Source: Myxococcus sp. CA023
GTDB lineage: Bacteria; Myxococcota; Myxococcia; Myxococcales; Myxococcaceae
Assembly (NCBI RefSeq): GCF_010998615.1
Contig: NZ_JAAEAH010000004.1
Coordinates: forward strand, 62,001 to 126,000
Length of the DNA: 64,000 nucleotides
Direction: 5' to 3'
In this document: piece by piece, positions 11,533 to 20,536 of the stretch
How the letters are laid out: each line of letters opens with the position of its first letter
Position numbering within the stretch: position 1 is the stretch's first letter
Position numbers and translations under genes: made by a program
The notes under the pieces: generated by a model
The model's input: only the letters and a program-made list of their open reading frames with translations
Databases searched by the model: none
What the model was told of the DNA's origin: nothing

Positions 11533-13746
11533 GTGCTTGCAATTTCGACGACTGCATCAGGGGTTCCTCAGCACCGGAGAAGGGGGCGCCTGATTATGGA
11601 AGGGGGAAACCCGCTCTCCGACCGTCGGTCGGTCGAGTTCCGCAGCCGTGACGCGCTGTTCAACGTGATTCCGCTGCCGCCCGCCGAGGCCGCGCTGGAT
11701 GATTCGGGCTACTCCCTGCACGGGACGGGCGCGGATGCCATCACCTGCTCCGTGGGTACGCTGGATGGCGCCATTGGCGTGGTGACGCGGCTGAGCCCCA
11801 CCGTGGTGTGGGTGATGCCCAAGGGTGAGGTGGACACCTCCGACGCGCGCGGCCTGCCCGTCTATCTGTCCGGTTGTGGCGTGACGCTGGGCCCCATCCG
11901 GGGCGCCTTCATCCGCACGGACGCGGAGACGGCCGGGTCCCCGGTGGGGCTGCAGCTGGCGAACGTCTCCCTGGAGCAGGGTCGTCAGATCCTGGCACTG
12001 CTGGCGGACGCGCTGAAGCGTGGCGTCGCGGAGCCGGCCGCGTCTGCCCTTCCGGTGCAGGACACCATCGACGAGGCCGAGCGCATCCGCGCCATCCTCC
12101 TGGCCATCAGCACCGCGGGTAACAAGGGTGTGCTGCGCCGCATGGGTCGCACCGTCCGCCTGGTGTTGGAGCGCTACAACGCGGAGACGGAGCAACTGGA
12201 GTGGCACGCCGAGGACCCGGTGACCGACTGGGGCGAGGCCCCCTACGACATCGACGTCATCGGCCACAACAGCGCGTACCGCATGCGCCTGGAGGCGGGA
12301 ACGCCGGACGGCCAGCGCTTCACGTCGCCGCTGCCCGACGTCCTCTTCCGCATCCGTCACCGCTGGCACCGCCGCACGCCCGCGCCCGAGGGCGTGCGCG
12401 TCACCTTCCACCACCCGCTGTGGCGCGAGCAGGGGGAGATGGAGCGCGCGGTGTTGGACCTGTCCTTCTCCGGCATGTGCATCCGCTGCCGCCCGGAGGA
12501 CCTGCTGTTCCCGGGCCTGCTGCCGCCCCTGCTCGAGCTCCACACGCCGGACGGCCAGTCCATCAGCCTGCGCGGTGAAATCCGCTACGTCACCAGCGCG
12601 CGCGCTGATGGCACCGTGCTGTGTGGCCTGAGCGTGTCGCCCTACTCTTCCGACGAGGCGCGCTGGGTGCGCTTCGTCTCCCAGACGACCAATCCCAACA
12701 CCTGCACCAGTGACGTGCAGGAAGAGGGGCTCTGGGATGTCTTCACGCTGTCGGGCTTCTTCAGCCTGGCGAACAAGTCCTCTCAGGAATTCGACGCGCT
12801 GAAGCAAGCCTTCAGCCACATGGCCAAGCGCGCCGCGGAAGTTCCGCAGCTCTTCTGCCAGGCCGTCTGGCCGTCCGAGCGCGGCCCCGAGGCGACGCTG
12901 TCCATCATGAAGTCGTACCGACACACCTGGATGGGACACCAGGTGGCGAAGCGCCCGGGCAAGCCCGCCCTCAAGGGGCTGGAGCCGGGCCGCATCATGC
13001 ACGACCTGTACGTGCGCTGCTTCGAGCACCCGCAGAGCGACGCCGACTTCCGCTGGGCCGTGGCCTACGTGGAAGGCCTCAACCCCTGGATCGCGCGCGC
13101 GCACGTCCGCTACGGCGAGCGGCACATGGCGGCGAACCCGGAGCTGGCCTTCACGCGCAAGGTCCACATGATGGACGTCTACACGCACGAGCAGACGGGC
13201 CGGCTGCACGAGGGCATCACCATCAGCCCCGCCACCTCCGCCGAGCTGACGCTGCTGACGGACCACATCGCCCATTCGCGTCCGTCCTGCTACGTGGAGG
13301 CGCTCGACTTCACGCGCGACCGCATCGACATGCGCGCGGTGCAGGGACAGTGGAACACCTTTGGCCTGGAGCGCGAGCGCGAAATCCTCATCGCGCGCCG
13401 CAATGGCGTGGCCGTGGGCGCCGCCGTCCTGGAGCTGGGCCAGCCGGGCACCAATCTCTACAGCCTGCTCGACATGGCCCGGCTGTTCCCCCTGAGCGAC
13501 GCGGGGCCGTCCACCTACGTCGCCCTGGTGGATGCGGCACGCCGTTGGTACGCCGCCCGCCACCGCCGTTCGTTCCACTACCTCTGTGAGGACGACGGTG
13601 GGCAGTACGTACAGGACGCCGGGATTCACGCAGGTCCAGACCCGTACATGTGGATCATCTCCGCGAAGCTGATCCCCGACTATCTCGAACACATCAGTGA
13701 AGTCTCCATCGGGCGCCGAAGCGCTCCCAACACTCGCCAGGGGTAA
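11533..13746 (+). CDS. PilZ-domain protein with acyltransferase-like C-terminus
   Basis: A 737-residue protein. A PilZ domain is suggested at about residues 275-385 by an arginine cluster (RIRHRWHRR) and the diagnostic AVLDLSFSGMCIRC (DxSxxG), so cyclic di-GMP binding is likely. The last 250 residues include REREILIARRNGVAVGAAVL and a Tyr/Trp-rich end that resemble a GNAT acyltransferase fold; this is inference. I chose the GTG at 11533 because GGAGG lies 7 nt upstream and the predicted promoter excludes the 11470 ATG; an ATG at 11596 is the alternative. The stop overlaps the next start (TAATG), so the two products are translationally coupled. Confidence 0.8.
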   Translation: MLAISTTASGVPQHRRRGRLIMEGGNPLSDRRSVEFRSRDALFNVIPLPPAEAALDDSGYSLHGTGADAITCSVGTLDGAIGVVTRLSPTVVWVMPKGEVDTSDARGLPVYLSGCGVTLGPIRGAFIRTDAETAGSPVGLQLANVSLEQGRQILALLADALKRGVAEPAASALPVQDTIDEAERIRAILLAISTAGNKGVLRRMGRTVRLVLERYNAETEQLEWHAEDPVTDWGEAPYDIDVIGHNSAYRMRLEAGTPDGQRFTSPLPDVLFRIRHRWHRRTPAPEGVRVTFHHPLWREQGEMERAVLDLSFSGMCIRCRPEDLLFPGLLPPLLELHTPDGQSISLRGEIRYVTSARADGTVLCGLSVSPYSSDEARWVRFVSQTTNPNTCTSDVQEEGLWDVFTLSGFFSLANKSSQEFDALKQAFSHMAKRAAEVPQLFCQAVWPSERGPEATLSIMKSYRHTWMGHQVAKRPGKPALKGLEPGRIMHDLYVRCFEHPQSDADFRWAVAYVEGLNPWIARAHVRYGERHMAANPELAFTRKVHMMDVYTHEQTGRLHEGITISPATSAELTLLTDHIAHSRPSCYVEALDFTRDRIDMRAVQGQWNTFGLEREREILIARRNGVAVGAAVLELGQPGTNLYSLLDMARLFPLSDAGPSTYVALVDAARRWYAARHRRSFHYLCEDDGGQYVQDAGIHAGPDPYMWIISAKLIPDYLEHISEVSIGRRSAPNTRQG

Positions 13747-14498
13747 TGAATATGAGCAAGCAACTCGTGGAGGAGCTGTACACGCCGAACCTGACTGCCA
13801 CCCGTGAGCGCATCAAGACGGACCCCCGGCTGAAGGTGCTGCTGGACGACAAGGCGGACCCCGCGCTCTTCGAAGCCTTCCTCATCACCTGGAACTCGCT
13901 GGGCGTCTACATGACGGAGCCGGTGGACGGGTGGATTCGCCGCGCCGGTGAGGCCACCGTGAAGGCGGGCCTGGACGACGTGGGCCAGAAGCTCATCGCC
14001 CACGCCAAGCACGAGGCCGGCCACCATCTGATGATGGTCGAGGACACCAAGCACCTGGTGGCCCGGTGGAACGAGCGCCGCAGCCCCAAGCTGAACGCCG
14101 AGGAGCTCATCGCCCAGCCGCCCACGGAGGCGATGAAGGAGTACCGGGAGATTCACGAGAACACCATCACCGGTGAGATGCCCGCCGCGCAGGTGGCCAT
14201 CGAGTACGAAATCGAGGGCCTGTCGACGGTGCTCGGCCCCGTGATTCTCGAGCAGGCCAAGCGCGTCTGTGGCGAGGAAATCCTCCAGGGCATGTCCTTC
14301 CTCAAGGAGCACACGGAGATTGACGTGGGTCACACCGCGCTCAACGAGGTGATGCTCAACAAGCTCCTGTCGCAGGTGCCGGACAAGGCGCCCATCATCG
14401 CCAAGACGGGCGCCAGCGCGCTCGACATCTACCTGCGCTTCATGGGCGACTGCGTGGAGCGCGCCGGGAAGCTGGTCCAGTCCGCCGCCGCGGCCTGA
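13746..14498 (+). CDS. Haem-oxygenase-fold putative di-iron redox enzyme
   Basis: A 250-residue all-helical protein resembling the iron-containing redox enzymes and HDO oxidases (TenA/PqqC-like fold). Possible metal ligands are E90/H94 in KHEAGHH (ExxxH), E153/E157 in IEYEIEG, and H189/D193/H196 in KEHTEIDVGHT (HxxxDxxH). Related enzymes oxidise amine or fatty-acid groups; the substrate here is unknown. The start overlaps the PilZ gene stop by 1 nt, with a second in-frame ATG at 13752. A T-tailed terminator follows, so the two genes form a closed operon. A flavin monooxygenase converges from the other side. Confidence 0.72.
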   Translation: MNMSKQLVEELYTPNLTATRERIKTDPRLKVLLDDKADPALFEAFLITWNSLGVYMTEPVDGWIRRAGEATVKAGLDDVGQKLIAHAKHEAGHHLMMVEDTKHLVARWNERRSPKLNAEELIAQPPTEAMKEYREIHENTITGEMPAAQVAIEYEIEGLSTVLGPVILEQAKRVCGEEILQGMSFLKEHTEIDVGHTALNEVMLNKLLSQVPDKAPIIAKTGASALDIYLRFMGDCVERAGKLVQSAAAA

Positions 14499-14529
14499 GC
14501 CTCCCCGCAGCCCCACTTCGCGGTCGTGT

Positions 14530-14559
14530 GGCGCCCCGGCCCGGGCGCCTGTTGTTTTT
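14530..14559 (+). terminator. Rho-independent terminator of the PilZ/di-iron operon
   Basis: GGCGCCC (14530-14536) pairs with GGGCGCC (14543-14549), followed by TGTTGTTTTT. It lies about 30 nt past the stop at 14498. The convergent flavin monooxygenase stop is at 14575, so the stem may serve both directions. Confidence 0.8.
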
Positions 14560-14574
14560 CCGTTCCCCCGCGTT

Positions 14575-16200
14575 TCAGCCCGCCCGCCGGACCTCCGCGC
14601 CATTCGGACGCGAGTGAGGGCGGACGCGGCCCTTGAGCGAGCCCATGAGGTGGCCCCGCTTGCCACCCCCTGAGATGCCGAACACGTAGCGGTCCGGCCG
14701 GAGCACCACGAGGTCGGCCGCGTACTGCGCGAACCAGGCGCCCAGCCGGCTGTCCAGGTCCACCAGCGTGTCCGGCCCGCCGCTTCCCGCGCGGTCCGCC
14801 GCGGCCACCTGCCACCAGCGAGCCCCGAGTTCGTCCGCCAGGGCCCGTGCCTCGCGCTGGGCCTCCTGGGAGGCGCCTGGACGCGTCAGCACCACGAAGC
14901 CCTCGCCCAGGCAGTCATCCAGCAGCGCCGTCTCCCCGTCGGGCCGCTCCACGCGCGGCTGCGGGAAGTAGGAGCCTTCCGGCACGTCCCCCTTCTCGCG
15001 TTGGGCGCCGAGCATGAAGCCCCGGCGCAGCGGCATCTGCGGCTTCACCTTGTAGTCGCGGATGAAGTCGCCCGTCACCGGCAGCCGGTACATCACCTGG
15101 ATGAGCGCATTGCGGACGCGAGCCATCACCCGCCCGCCCGACATCATCACCCGGCCCATGGCGTCCGAGCCGCGAATCACCTCCGACACGTGGCCGCGCC
15201 GCTCTTCCTCGTAGGTGTCGAGCAGCGATGCATCCGCCGCGCCCGCGAGCACCAGCCCGAGCTTCCAGGTCAGGTTCGCCGCGTCCCGGAGGCCCGCGCA
15301 GAGCCCCTGCCCCAGGAAGGGCGGCATCAGGTGCGCCGCGTCGCCCAGGAGGAACACGCGGCCCACCCGCCACTGCTCGGACATGCGGCTGTGGTACGAG
15401 AAGATCTTGACGGATTCGAGCTCCACCGAATCCGGGTCCAGGTAGTAGCCGATCAGCCGCCGCACGTTTTCGAGCGAGCGCGCCGCCTTCAGGTCCGCAT
15501 CCGGCTCCAGGATGATGTCGAAGCGAATCTCGTTCGGCGCGGTACGCGCGATGAATCCCCGGCGCACGGGGCCGCACAGGTAGCTGGTGAAGTCGGGCTC
15601 GGGTGAGGGCGTCTTCACGGTGATGGCCAGCGAGTGCTCCAGCGCCGTCGTCCCCACGAGCTTCAGGCCCAGCCGCCGGCGGATGGAGCTGTGCGAGCCG
15701 TCGCACGCGAGCAGGAAACGCGCACGCACGTTGACGGCACGCTCCCCCGCGACCTCCTTCACGCGGGCGGTGACGCCGTCTTCGTCCTGGACGAAGGACT
15801 CCACCTCGTGGCCCAGCCACAGGTCCACGTGCGGGAAGCGCTTCAGTCCCTGACGAAGCACCGCCTCCATGCGCGGCTGCTGGAAGAAGGCCGCGGGCAC
15901 ATAGCCGAACGGCCGGTCCAACCGGGTGAAGTCCACCTCCGCCAGCGAGCGCAGCGAGTCATTCAGGTACTGCAGCCGCTTGCACGGATAGAAGCCCGCG
16001 CCCAGGTCGCCCACCAGCCCCGCGGACTGGAAGATGCGCTGGCCCTCGTCATCCACGCTGATGGCGCGGGACTGGCCATGAGGCGTGACTTCACGCTCCA
16101 CCACCAGCGTCCGAATCCCCTGCTGTCCCAGGAGATTCGCCGCCATCGCTCCCACCGGACCACTGCCCACGATGATGACATCAACGGACTCCGGAGCCAT
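14575..16200 (-). CDS. FAD-dependent aromatic-ring monooxygenase (MhpA/PheA-like)
   Basis: A class A flavoprotein hydroxylase of 541 residues. The N-terminal FAD motif is VIIVGSGPVGAMAANLLGQQG. The second FAD/NADPH motif is ARFLLACDGSHSSIRRRLGL near residue 165. The GD motif is GRVFLLGDAAHLMPPFLGQG, followed by LRDAANLTWKLGLVL. The C-terminal thioredoxin-like tail of this subfamily is present in part. Relatives hydroxylate phenolic acids or polyketides. The gene stands alone with no catabolic partners nearby, so the substrate cannot be named. The ATG at 16200 fits the family start. Confidence 0.88.
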   Translation of the reverse strand: MAPESVDVIIVGSGPVGAMAANLLGQQGIRTLVVEREVTPHGQSRAISVDDEGQRIFQSAGLVGDLGAGFYPCKRLQYLNDSLRSLAEVDFTRLDRPFGYVPAAFFQQPRMEAVLRQGLKRFPHVDLWLGHEVESFVQDEDGVTARVKEVAGERAVNVRARFLLACDGSHSSIRRRLGLKLVGTTALEHSLAITVKTPSPEPDFTSYLCGPVRRGFIARTAPNEIRFDIILEPDADLKAARSLENVRRLIGYYLDPDSVELESVKIFSYHSRMSEQWRVGRVFLLGDAAHLMPPFLGQGLCAGLRDAANLTWKLGLVLAGAADASLLDTYEEERRGHVSEVIRGSDAMGRVMMSGGRVMARVRNALIQVMYRLPVTGDFIRDYKVKPQMPLRRGFMLGAQREKGDVPEGSYFPQPRVERPDGETALLDDCLGEGFVVLTRPGASQEAQREARALADELGARWWQVAAADRAGSGGPDTLVDLDSRLGAWFAQYAADLVVLRPDRYVFGISGGGKRGHLMGSLKGRVRPHSRPNGAEVRRAG

Positions 16201-16692
16201 CTCTCCCTCCCGTTGCGAGTACGTGTGCTGAGCTGCCTTTGAGTCATTCCGATATCAAAATCAGCCACGACCTGGAATGTCCTGTTTTCACTCGGAAGCC
16301 GGCGTCATTCCTCACCCTCCCCCTGCGTTGTCTCTTCAACTCTTCAACGTCGGCTCTGGAAATCCTTGCATGTTTGAGTTTTGACCTTGGGAGTGAAAGG
16401 TTGCAGCCGTATCAGCAATCACGACGGGGGCACGGCGCGGACGGCGCAAGAATGTCCACGTGTCCCAAGTCCGCGCAGGAAATGCAGGACCCTCCTCGGA
16501 GGGCAGGCGGCCACGCGGGAACACGACATCCCGGAGTGCCTTTTGAAAGATGGCGACCACGTCCGCGGGTTGAGACGGCGACCCTTGTCGGGAAATCGCC
16601 ACTGACCGCCAGCTTCAACGCGTGGCGTCGTGATTTTCGCGACTTGAAGAGGTCGGATGTGCCCGAACACTGCGGCGCGAAGGAGCACGCAC
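16201..16692. other. Intergenic region, no supported gene
   Basis: About 490 nt between the monooxygenase start and a small rightward gene. Several open frames cross it on both strands, but their third-position GC is clearly lower than that of neighbouring genes and none has a ribosome site. It should contain promoters for the two divergent genes. No convincing -35/-10 pair or repeat was found by eye. Confidence 0.5.
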
Positions 16693-16905
16693 ATGGAATG
16701 GCTTGAGTTCTCCCGTTGGTCCCCGGAGGTCGAAGAGCAACTGGCGATGCAGGCGGCCCGGCTGGGCACCGTCGAGCACCGGGGCCCGCAGGCCTCCCGT
16801 CGGTCCGGGGCTGCCACCACCGTGTCGGCCACCTGCCGGCTGAGCACCGTCCTGCGGCAGTTCCCGCGGACCAATCCCTGGGGCCACCCAATCTCGGAGT
16901 GCTGA
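16693..16905 (+). CDS. Small hypothetical protein, 70 residues
   Basis: Starts MEWLEFSRWSPEVEEQ and ends RTNPWGHPISEC. Support is an AGGAG at 16681-16685, 7 nt before the ATG, and strong third-position G/C. The N-terminal third is acidic and amphipathic; the rest is rich in Arg, Ser and Thr. There is no signal peptide, membrane segment or known motif. It ends 28 nt before the menE stop on the other strand. I do not recognise a family. Confidence 0.5.
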   Translation: MEWLEFSRWSPEVEEQLAMQAARLGTVEHRGPQASRRSGAATTVSATCRLSTVLRQFPRTNPWGHPISEC

Positions 16906-16933
16906 GACAGGGCGTCCGCCCCACCCCCGTGGG

Positions 16934-18382
16934 TCAGCGGAGGGCGTGCCGTCTCAGGACGGTGCGCTCGACCTTCCCCATGGCGTTGCGAGGCAGCGCG
17001 TCCACCCAGACGAAACGCGCGGGCGTCTTGAAGCCCGCCAGGGACTGACGGCACCACGCCGCCAGTGCCTCTTCCCCGGGGTGCGGCTGCCCCGGGCGCG
17101 GCGCGACGAAGGCAACGGGCAGTTCGCCCCAGCGGTCGTCCGGGAAGCCCACCACGGCGGCTTCCTGCACCGCGGGATGATTGACGAGCACCCCTTCCAC
17201 CTCCGCCGGGTAGATGTTCTCCCCGCCTCGGACGATGAGGTCCGTGCGGCGTGACAGCACGGTGAGCCGCCCCCGACCATCCAGCACACCGACGTCTTTC
17301 GTGCGCAGCCAGCCGTCCCGAACCGCCTCCTGGGTGGCCTCCGGACGCTGCCAGTACCCGGCCATCACCGTGGGCGCGCGTACCTCGATGTCGCCCTCCG
17401 TCCCTGCGCCGAGGACCTCCCCCCCTACGCCGACGATGCGCACCTCGACACCTGGCAACGGGACGCCAGCGGTGCGGCCGTCCGCTGTGTCCGGGCGCTC
17501 GGTCGTTACTTGTGAGCAGGCCTCCGTCAGGCCGTACGTCTGAAGAGCTTGCAGGCCTGCGGCCCTCGCTCGTGCGAGGAGGGGCACGGGCACCGGACCT
17601 CCGCCTATCAGCGCCAAGACAAAGGAGTCCGGCATGCGCCGGTCACCTCGGGCGTCCAGCACTCGCTCCAGCGTCGTAGCCACGAGGCTCGCGTGGGATA
17701 CGCCCTCCCCGTCGATGGCCCGGTTGGCCGAATCGGCGTCGAAGCGTTCGTGCAGGACGAGGCAGCCGCCCTCGTAGGCAGTGCGAGTGAGCATGGCGAT
17801 GCCCCCCACGTGGAAAAGCGGCAATGTGCCCAGCCAACGCGGGGCTGGATGCGCCCCCAGGTTGGCAGCCGATGCTCGTGAAGACGCCCGGAAGTTGCCT
17901 TCGGTGAGGACCGCTCCCTTCGGCCGGCCCGTTGTCCCGCTGGTGAAGAGCACGACCCGGGGCGACGACGCCTCCAGGGGTTGGCACGTGGAAGCCCCCG
18001 TGGAGACGGCCTCCGCGAAGGACTCGAGTGACCGGGCTCCAGGGAGCCGCTCCACCAGGGCTCCCAGCGCCAGCTTCAAACGGGGCTGGATGTCCTCCAC
18101 CATGGGCGCCAACTCCGCGGACGTGAGCCGGGCATTGAGCGGCGCCAACACCGCGCCCAGCCGGCCCAGCGCCCAGAAGAGGCACACGGAGGCGACGTGG
18201 TTCGTCGCGAGCGACGCCACCCTGTCCGAAGCGCCGACGCCCTCCGCCTCGAGTGCGGCAACCCATCGGGAGACTTCCGCATCCAGCGCTTCGTAGGACC
18301 AGGAGCGGCCCGCGAACGACAGGGCCTCCGCCTCGGGCTGATGACGAGCGCCTACGCGAATGGGACACAGCAGGACCGACAT
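16934..18382 (-). CDS. menE: o-Succinylbenzoate--CoA ligase
   Basis: Activates o-succinylbenzoate with ATP and CoA in menaquinone synthesis. The AMP-binding motif VLFTSGTTGRPKGAVLTEGN, the adenylate-forming core GDIEVRAPTVMAGYWQRPEAT and the C-terminal hinge RRTDLIVRGGENIYPAEVEG are all present, with the catalytic Lys of the last segment in GKVERTVL. I chose the ATG at 18382 (MSVLLCPIRVG), which has AAGGTG 5 nt upstream; ATGs at 18403 and 18421 are in frame but lack a ribosome site. It is the last gene of menF-D-H-A-C-E. MenB, which acts next, is not in the window. Confidence 0.9.
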   Translation of the reverse strand: MSVLLCPIRVGARHQPEAEALSFAGRSWSYEALDAEVSRWVAALEAEGVGASDRVASLATNHVASVCLFWALGRLGAVLAPLNARLTSAELAPMVEDIQPRLKLALGALVERLPGARSLESFAEAVSTGASTCQPLEASSPRVVLFTSGTTGRPKGAVLTEGNFRASSRASAANLGAHPAPRWLGTLPLFHVGGIAMLTRTAYEGGCLVLHERFDADSANRAIDGEGVSHASLVATTLERVLDARGDRRMPDSFVLALIGGGPVPVPLLARARAAGLQALQTYGLTEACSQVTTERPDTADGRTAGVPLPGVEVRIVGVGGEVLGAGTEGDIEVRAPTVMAGYWQRPEATQEAVRDGWLRTKDVGVLDGRGRLTVLSRRTDLIVRGGENIYPAEVEGVLVNHPAVQEAAVVGFPDDRWGELPVAFVAPRPGQPHPGEEALAAWCRQSLAGFKTPARFVWVDALPRNAMGKVERTVLRRHALR

Positions 18383-18442
18383 TCCGTCACCTTGGGGCTT
18401 CATGAACGGAGGCCAATCCATGGGCTCCCGTGCGTCGAGCTG

Positions 18443-19603
18443 TCACACCAGTGACTGGGAGCTCAGTCCGAGCCCTGGGGTGCTCGACAGGCGAATGACG
18501 CCTCGCTGCGGATGGTACGGATGCCCTTCCGGCTCCTTCGCCAGCAAGCGCCCCACCGCGAGCCCGGAGGCCAGCGCTCCGGATGGCAGTGCCGCCGCGA
18601 GATGTGCCGCGCCAGCCCGCGCCACCACGCCATCAATGGAGCTGGTGACATAGGCCTGCATTCCGAGCCGCGCCGCGCGCATCGCGACCACGAGGCACGG
18701 CAACAGTCCGCCCAACACCATGGGCTTCAGCACCACCGCGCCCACCGCCGGGCCACCGCCCAGCAACGGGTCCACCGTCAGCAGCGCCCGGAGCGCATCG
18801 GGAGAAGCCAGGGACTCGTCCGCCGCCACCGTGCAGGGGGCGCGGCGCTGAACGCGCCAGAGCGCCGCGAGGTCCTCCGGCGGCGTGGGCTGCTCCACCA
18901 ACTCCAGGCCGTACCAGCCCAGCCGGTCCAGGGCACGCTTCGCGTCGGGCTCGGACCAGCCGCCGTTCGCATCCAGCCGGAGCTTCACGTCCGGGCCTAC
19001 CGCGTCGCGCACGGCCTTCACTCGCGCCTCGTCGGCGTCCAGCGGCCGGCCGGCGACTTTCAGCTTCAACGTGCCGAAGCCCTCGGCCACGGCCTGCCGG
19101 GCCTCTTCCGCCAGGGCCTCGGGGGTGTCGGCGCCCAGCAGCGCGTTCACCGCCACTTCCGTCCGCGCCTCCTCCGCCAGCAGCCAGCACAGCGGTACAC
19201 CCTGGCGTTGCGCGAGCAGGTCCAGCAGCGCCAGCTCCAGCGCGTGTTCCGCCGCCGGCATGGCGCCCGCTGGCGTCACCTGACGTGCACGGATGCGCAC
19301 GCCGTCGCCTCGCGCCACGGCAGGGGGGAACGGCGACAACGTGTCCTCGATGGCCCGGACCGAGTCGCCCAGGAACTGGCCCTTCAGCTCGGACAGCCAG
19401 GCGTTCAGCGTCACGCCACAGTCTTCGAGCGACTCGGTGCCGAACGCGGGCAGCGGCATCGCCTCGCCCAGACCTTCGCGCCCCTCCTCGTCGACGACGC
19501 GGACGAGGAAGCCTTCTCGCACCGCGTGCATCCCTTGTGACGTCTTCAGGGGCTGGCGCAGCTCCAACCGGAGGGGAATGAGCGAAACCTGGGCAATCCG
19601 CAT
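18443..19603 (-). CDS. menC: o-Succinylbenzoate synthase
   Basis: An enolase-superfamily dehydratase that aromatises SHCHC to o-succinylbenzoate. Visible features are the KxK acid/base pair (TLKLKVAG), the first metal ligand in DANGGWSEPDAKR, a second in ELVEQPTPPEDL, and the lysine in VVLKPMVLGG. Enolase-type enzymes also include racemases, but the location between menA and menE settles the assignment. At 386 residues it is longer than E. coli MenC and closer to the Bacillus-type proteins. It lies 9 nt after menA. Confidence 0.9.
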   Translation of the reverse strand: MRIAQVSLIPLRLELRQPLKTSQGMHAVREGFLVRVVDEEGREGLGEAMPLPAFGTESLEDCGVTLNAWLSELKGQFLGDSVRAIEDTLSPFPPAVARGDGVRIRARQVTPAGAMPAAEHALELALLDLLAQRQGVPLCWLLAEEARTEVAVNALLGADTPEALAEEARQAVAEGFGTLKLKVAGRPLDADEARVKAVRDAVGPDVKLRLDANGGWSEPDAKRALDRLGWYGLELVEQPTPPEDLAALWRVQRRAPCTVAADESLASPDALRALLTVDPLLGGGPAVGAVVLKPMVLGGLLPCLVVAMRAARLGMQAYVTSSIDGVVARAGAAHLAAALPSGALASGLAVGRLLAKEPEGHPYHPQRGVIRLSSTPGLGLSSQSLV

Positions 19604-19612
19604 GGATTCACA

Positions 19613-20536
19613 TCATCGCAGGTAGAGGCCCAACGCGAACAGCACTCCAAACACGAGCTGCAGTCTGGCCGTGGACCCCAGCGCCGGATTCAGCGCGGCC
19701 CCCTCCTGCTTCAACACCCGCTGCAACGGGGGAACCGCCAGGGGCAGGCTCAGCAGGGACAGGAACACCCAGGGGCTGGCCAGCTTCAGCGCGTACATCG
19801 CGAAGGGCGTGGCGTACGACAGCACCAGCAGGAGGAGGTACTCCGCCTTCCCCACACCCGTGCCAAAGCGGACCGCCAGGGTGCGCTTGCCAGCCTTCAC
19901 GTCCGTCGTCACGTCGCGCAGGTTGTTGACGACGATGAGCATGGTGCCGCTGGCGCCCACGGGCACCGCCGCCCACCACGCCGCGGGGTCCACCGTCCCC
20001 GCCTGCACGTAGTAGGTCCCGGTCACCGCCACCAGGCCGAAAAAGATGAAGACGAACACGTCTCCCAGGCCATTGTAGCCCAGGGGAAAGGGGCCGCCCG
20101 TGTATGCGTAGCCGCACAGCAGCGACGCCAGGCCGATGGCGATGATGGGCCAGCCGCCCACCGCCACCAGGTACAGGCCCACCGCCGTGGCCAGCGCGAA
20201 GCACACGCCCGCGCCCGCCAGCACGGTGCCCGGCGCGATGAGGCCACTCTGCGTCACGCGCTGAGGGCCCAGCCGTTCGTGCGTGTCGGCGCCCTTCTTG
20301 AAGTCGTAGTAGTCGTTGATGAAGTTGGTGCCAATCTGGATGAGCACCGCGCCCAGCAGCGCCGCCAACGCGGGCAGTAGGCGCCCCACGCCCGAGCCGA
20401 ACGCGAGCCCCGTGCCCACCAACACCGGCACCAGCGCCGCCGTCAGCGTCTTGGGACGCGCCGCCATCACCCAGTGCTTCACCCCGGGACGGGGCTTCAC
20501 CGACAGCGGACCCGGCGCCGGAACCGACGTGCTCAC
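19613..20536 (-). CDS. menA: 1,4-Dihydroxy-2-naphthoate polyprenyltransferase
   Basis: A UbiA-family integral membrane prenyltransferase that attaches the polyprenyl tail. The first aspartate-rich motif is NDYYDFKKGADT, followed by RVTQSG. The second is seen as DVTTDVKAGKRTLAVRFG. Seven or more hydrophobic helices fit the family, and 307 residues is typical. The stop is 9 nt before menC and the start overlaps the menH stop by 4 nt (ATGA). Confidence 0.95.
   Translation of the reverse strand: MSTSVPAPGPLSVKPRPGVKHWVMAARPKTLTAALVPVLVGTGLAFGSGVGRLLPALAALLGAVLIQIGTNFINDYYDFKKGADTHERLGPQRVTQSGLIAPGTVLAGAGVCFALATAVGLYLVAVGGWPIIAIGLASLLCGYAYTGGPFPLGYNGLGDVFVFIFFGLVAVTGTYYVQAGTVDPAAWWAAVPVGASGTMLIVVNNLRDVTTDVKAGKRTLAVRFGTGVGKAEYLLLLVLSYATPFAMYALKLASPWVFLSLLSLPLAVPPLQRVLKQEGAALNPALGSTARLQLVFGVLFALGLYLR

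Noticed and set aside
11557-13692. 711-codon minus-strand open frame opposite the PilZ gene
   Set aside because: A long antisense frame caused by GC bias. The plus-strand gene has a promoter, ribosome site, PilZ motif and a coupled downstream gene.
16239-17057. Several overlapping open frames on both strands upstream of and into menE (16239-16706 plus, 16412-16924 and 16419-17057 minus)
   Set aside because: Weak third-position GC, no ribosome sites, and overlap with the menE end or the better supported 70-codon gene.
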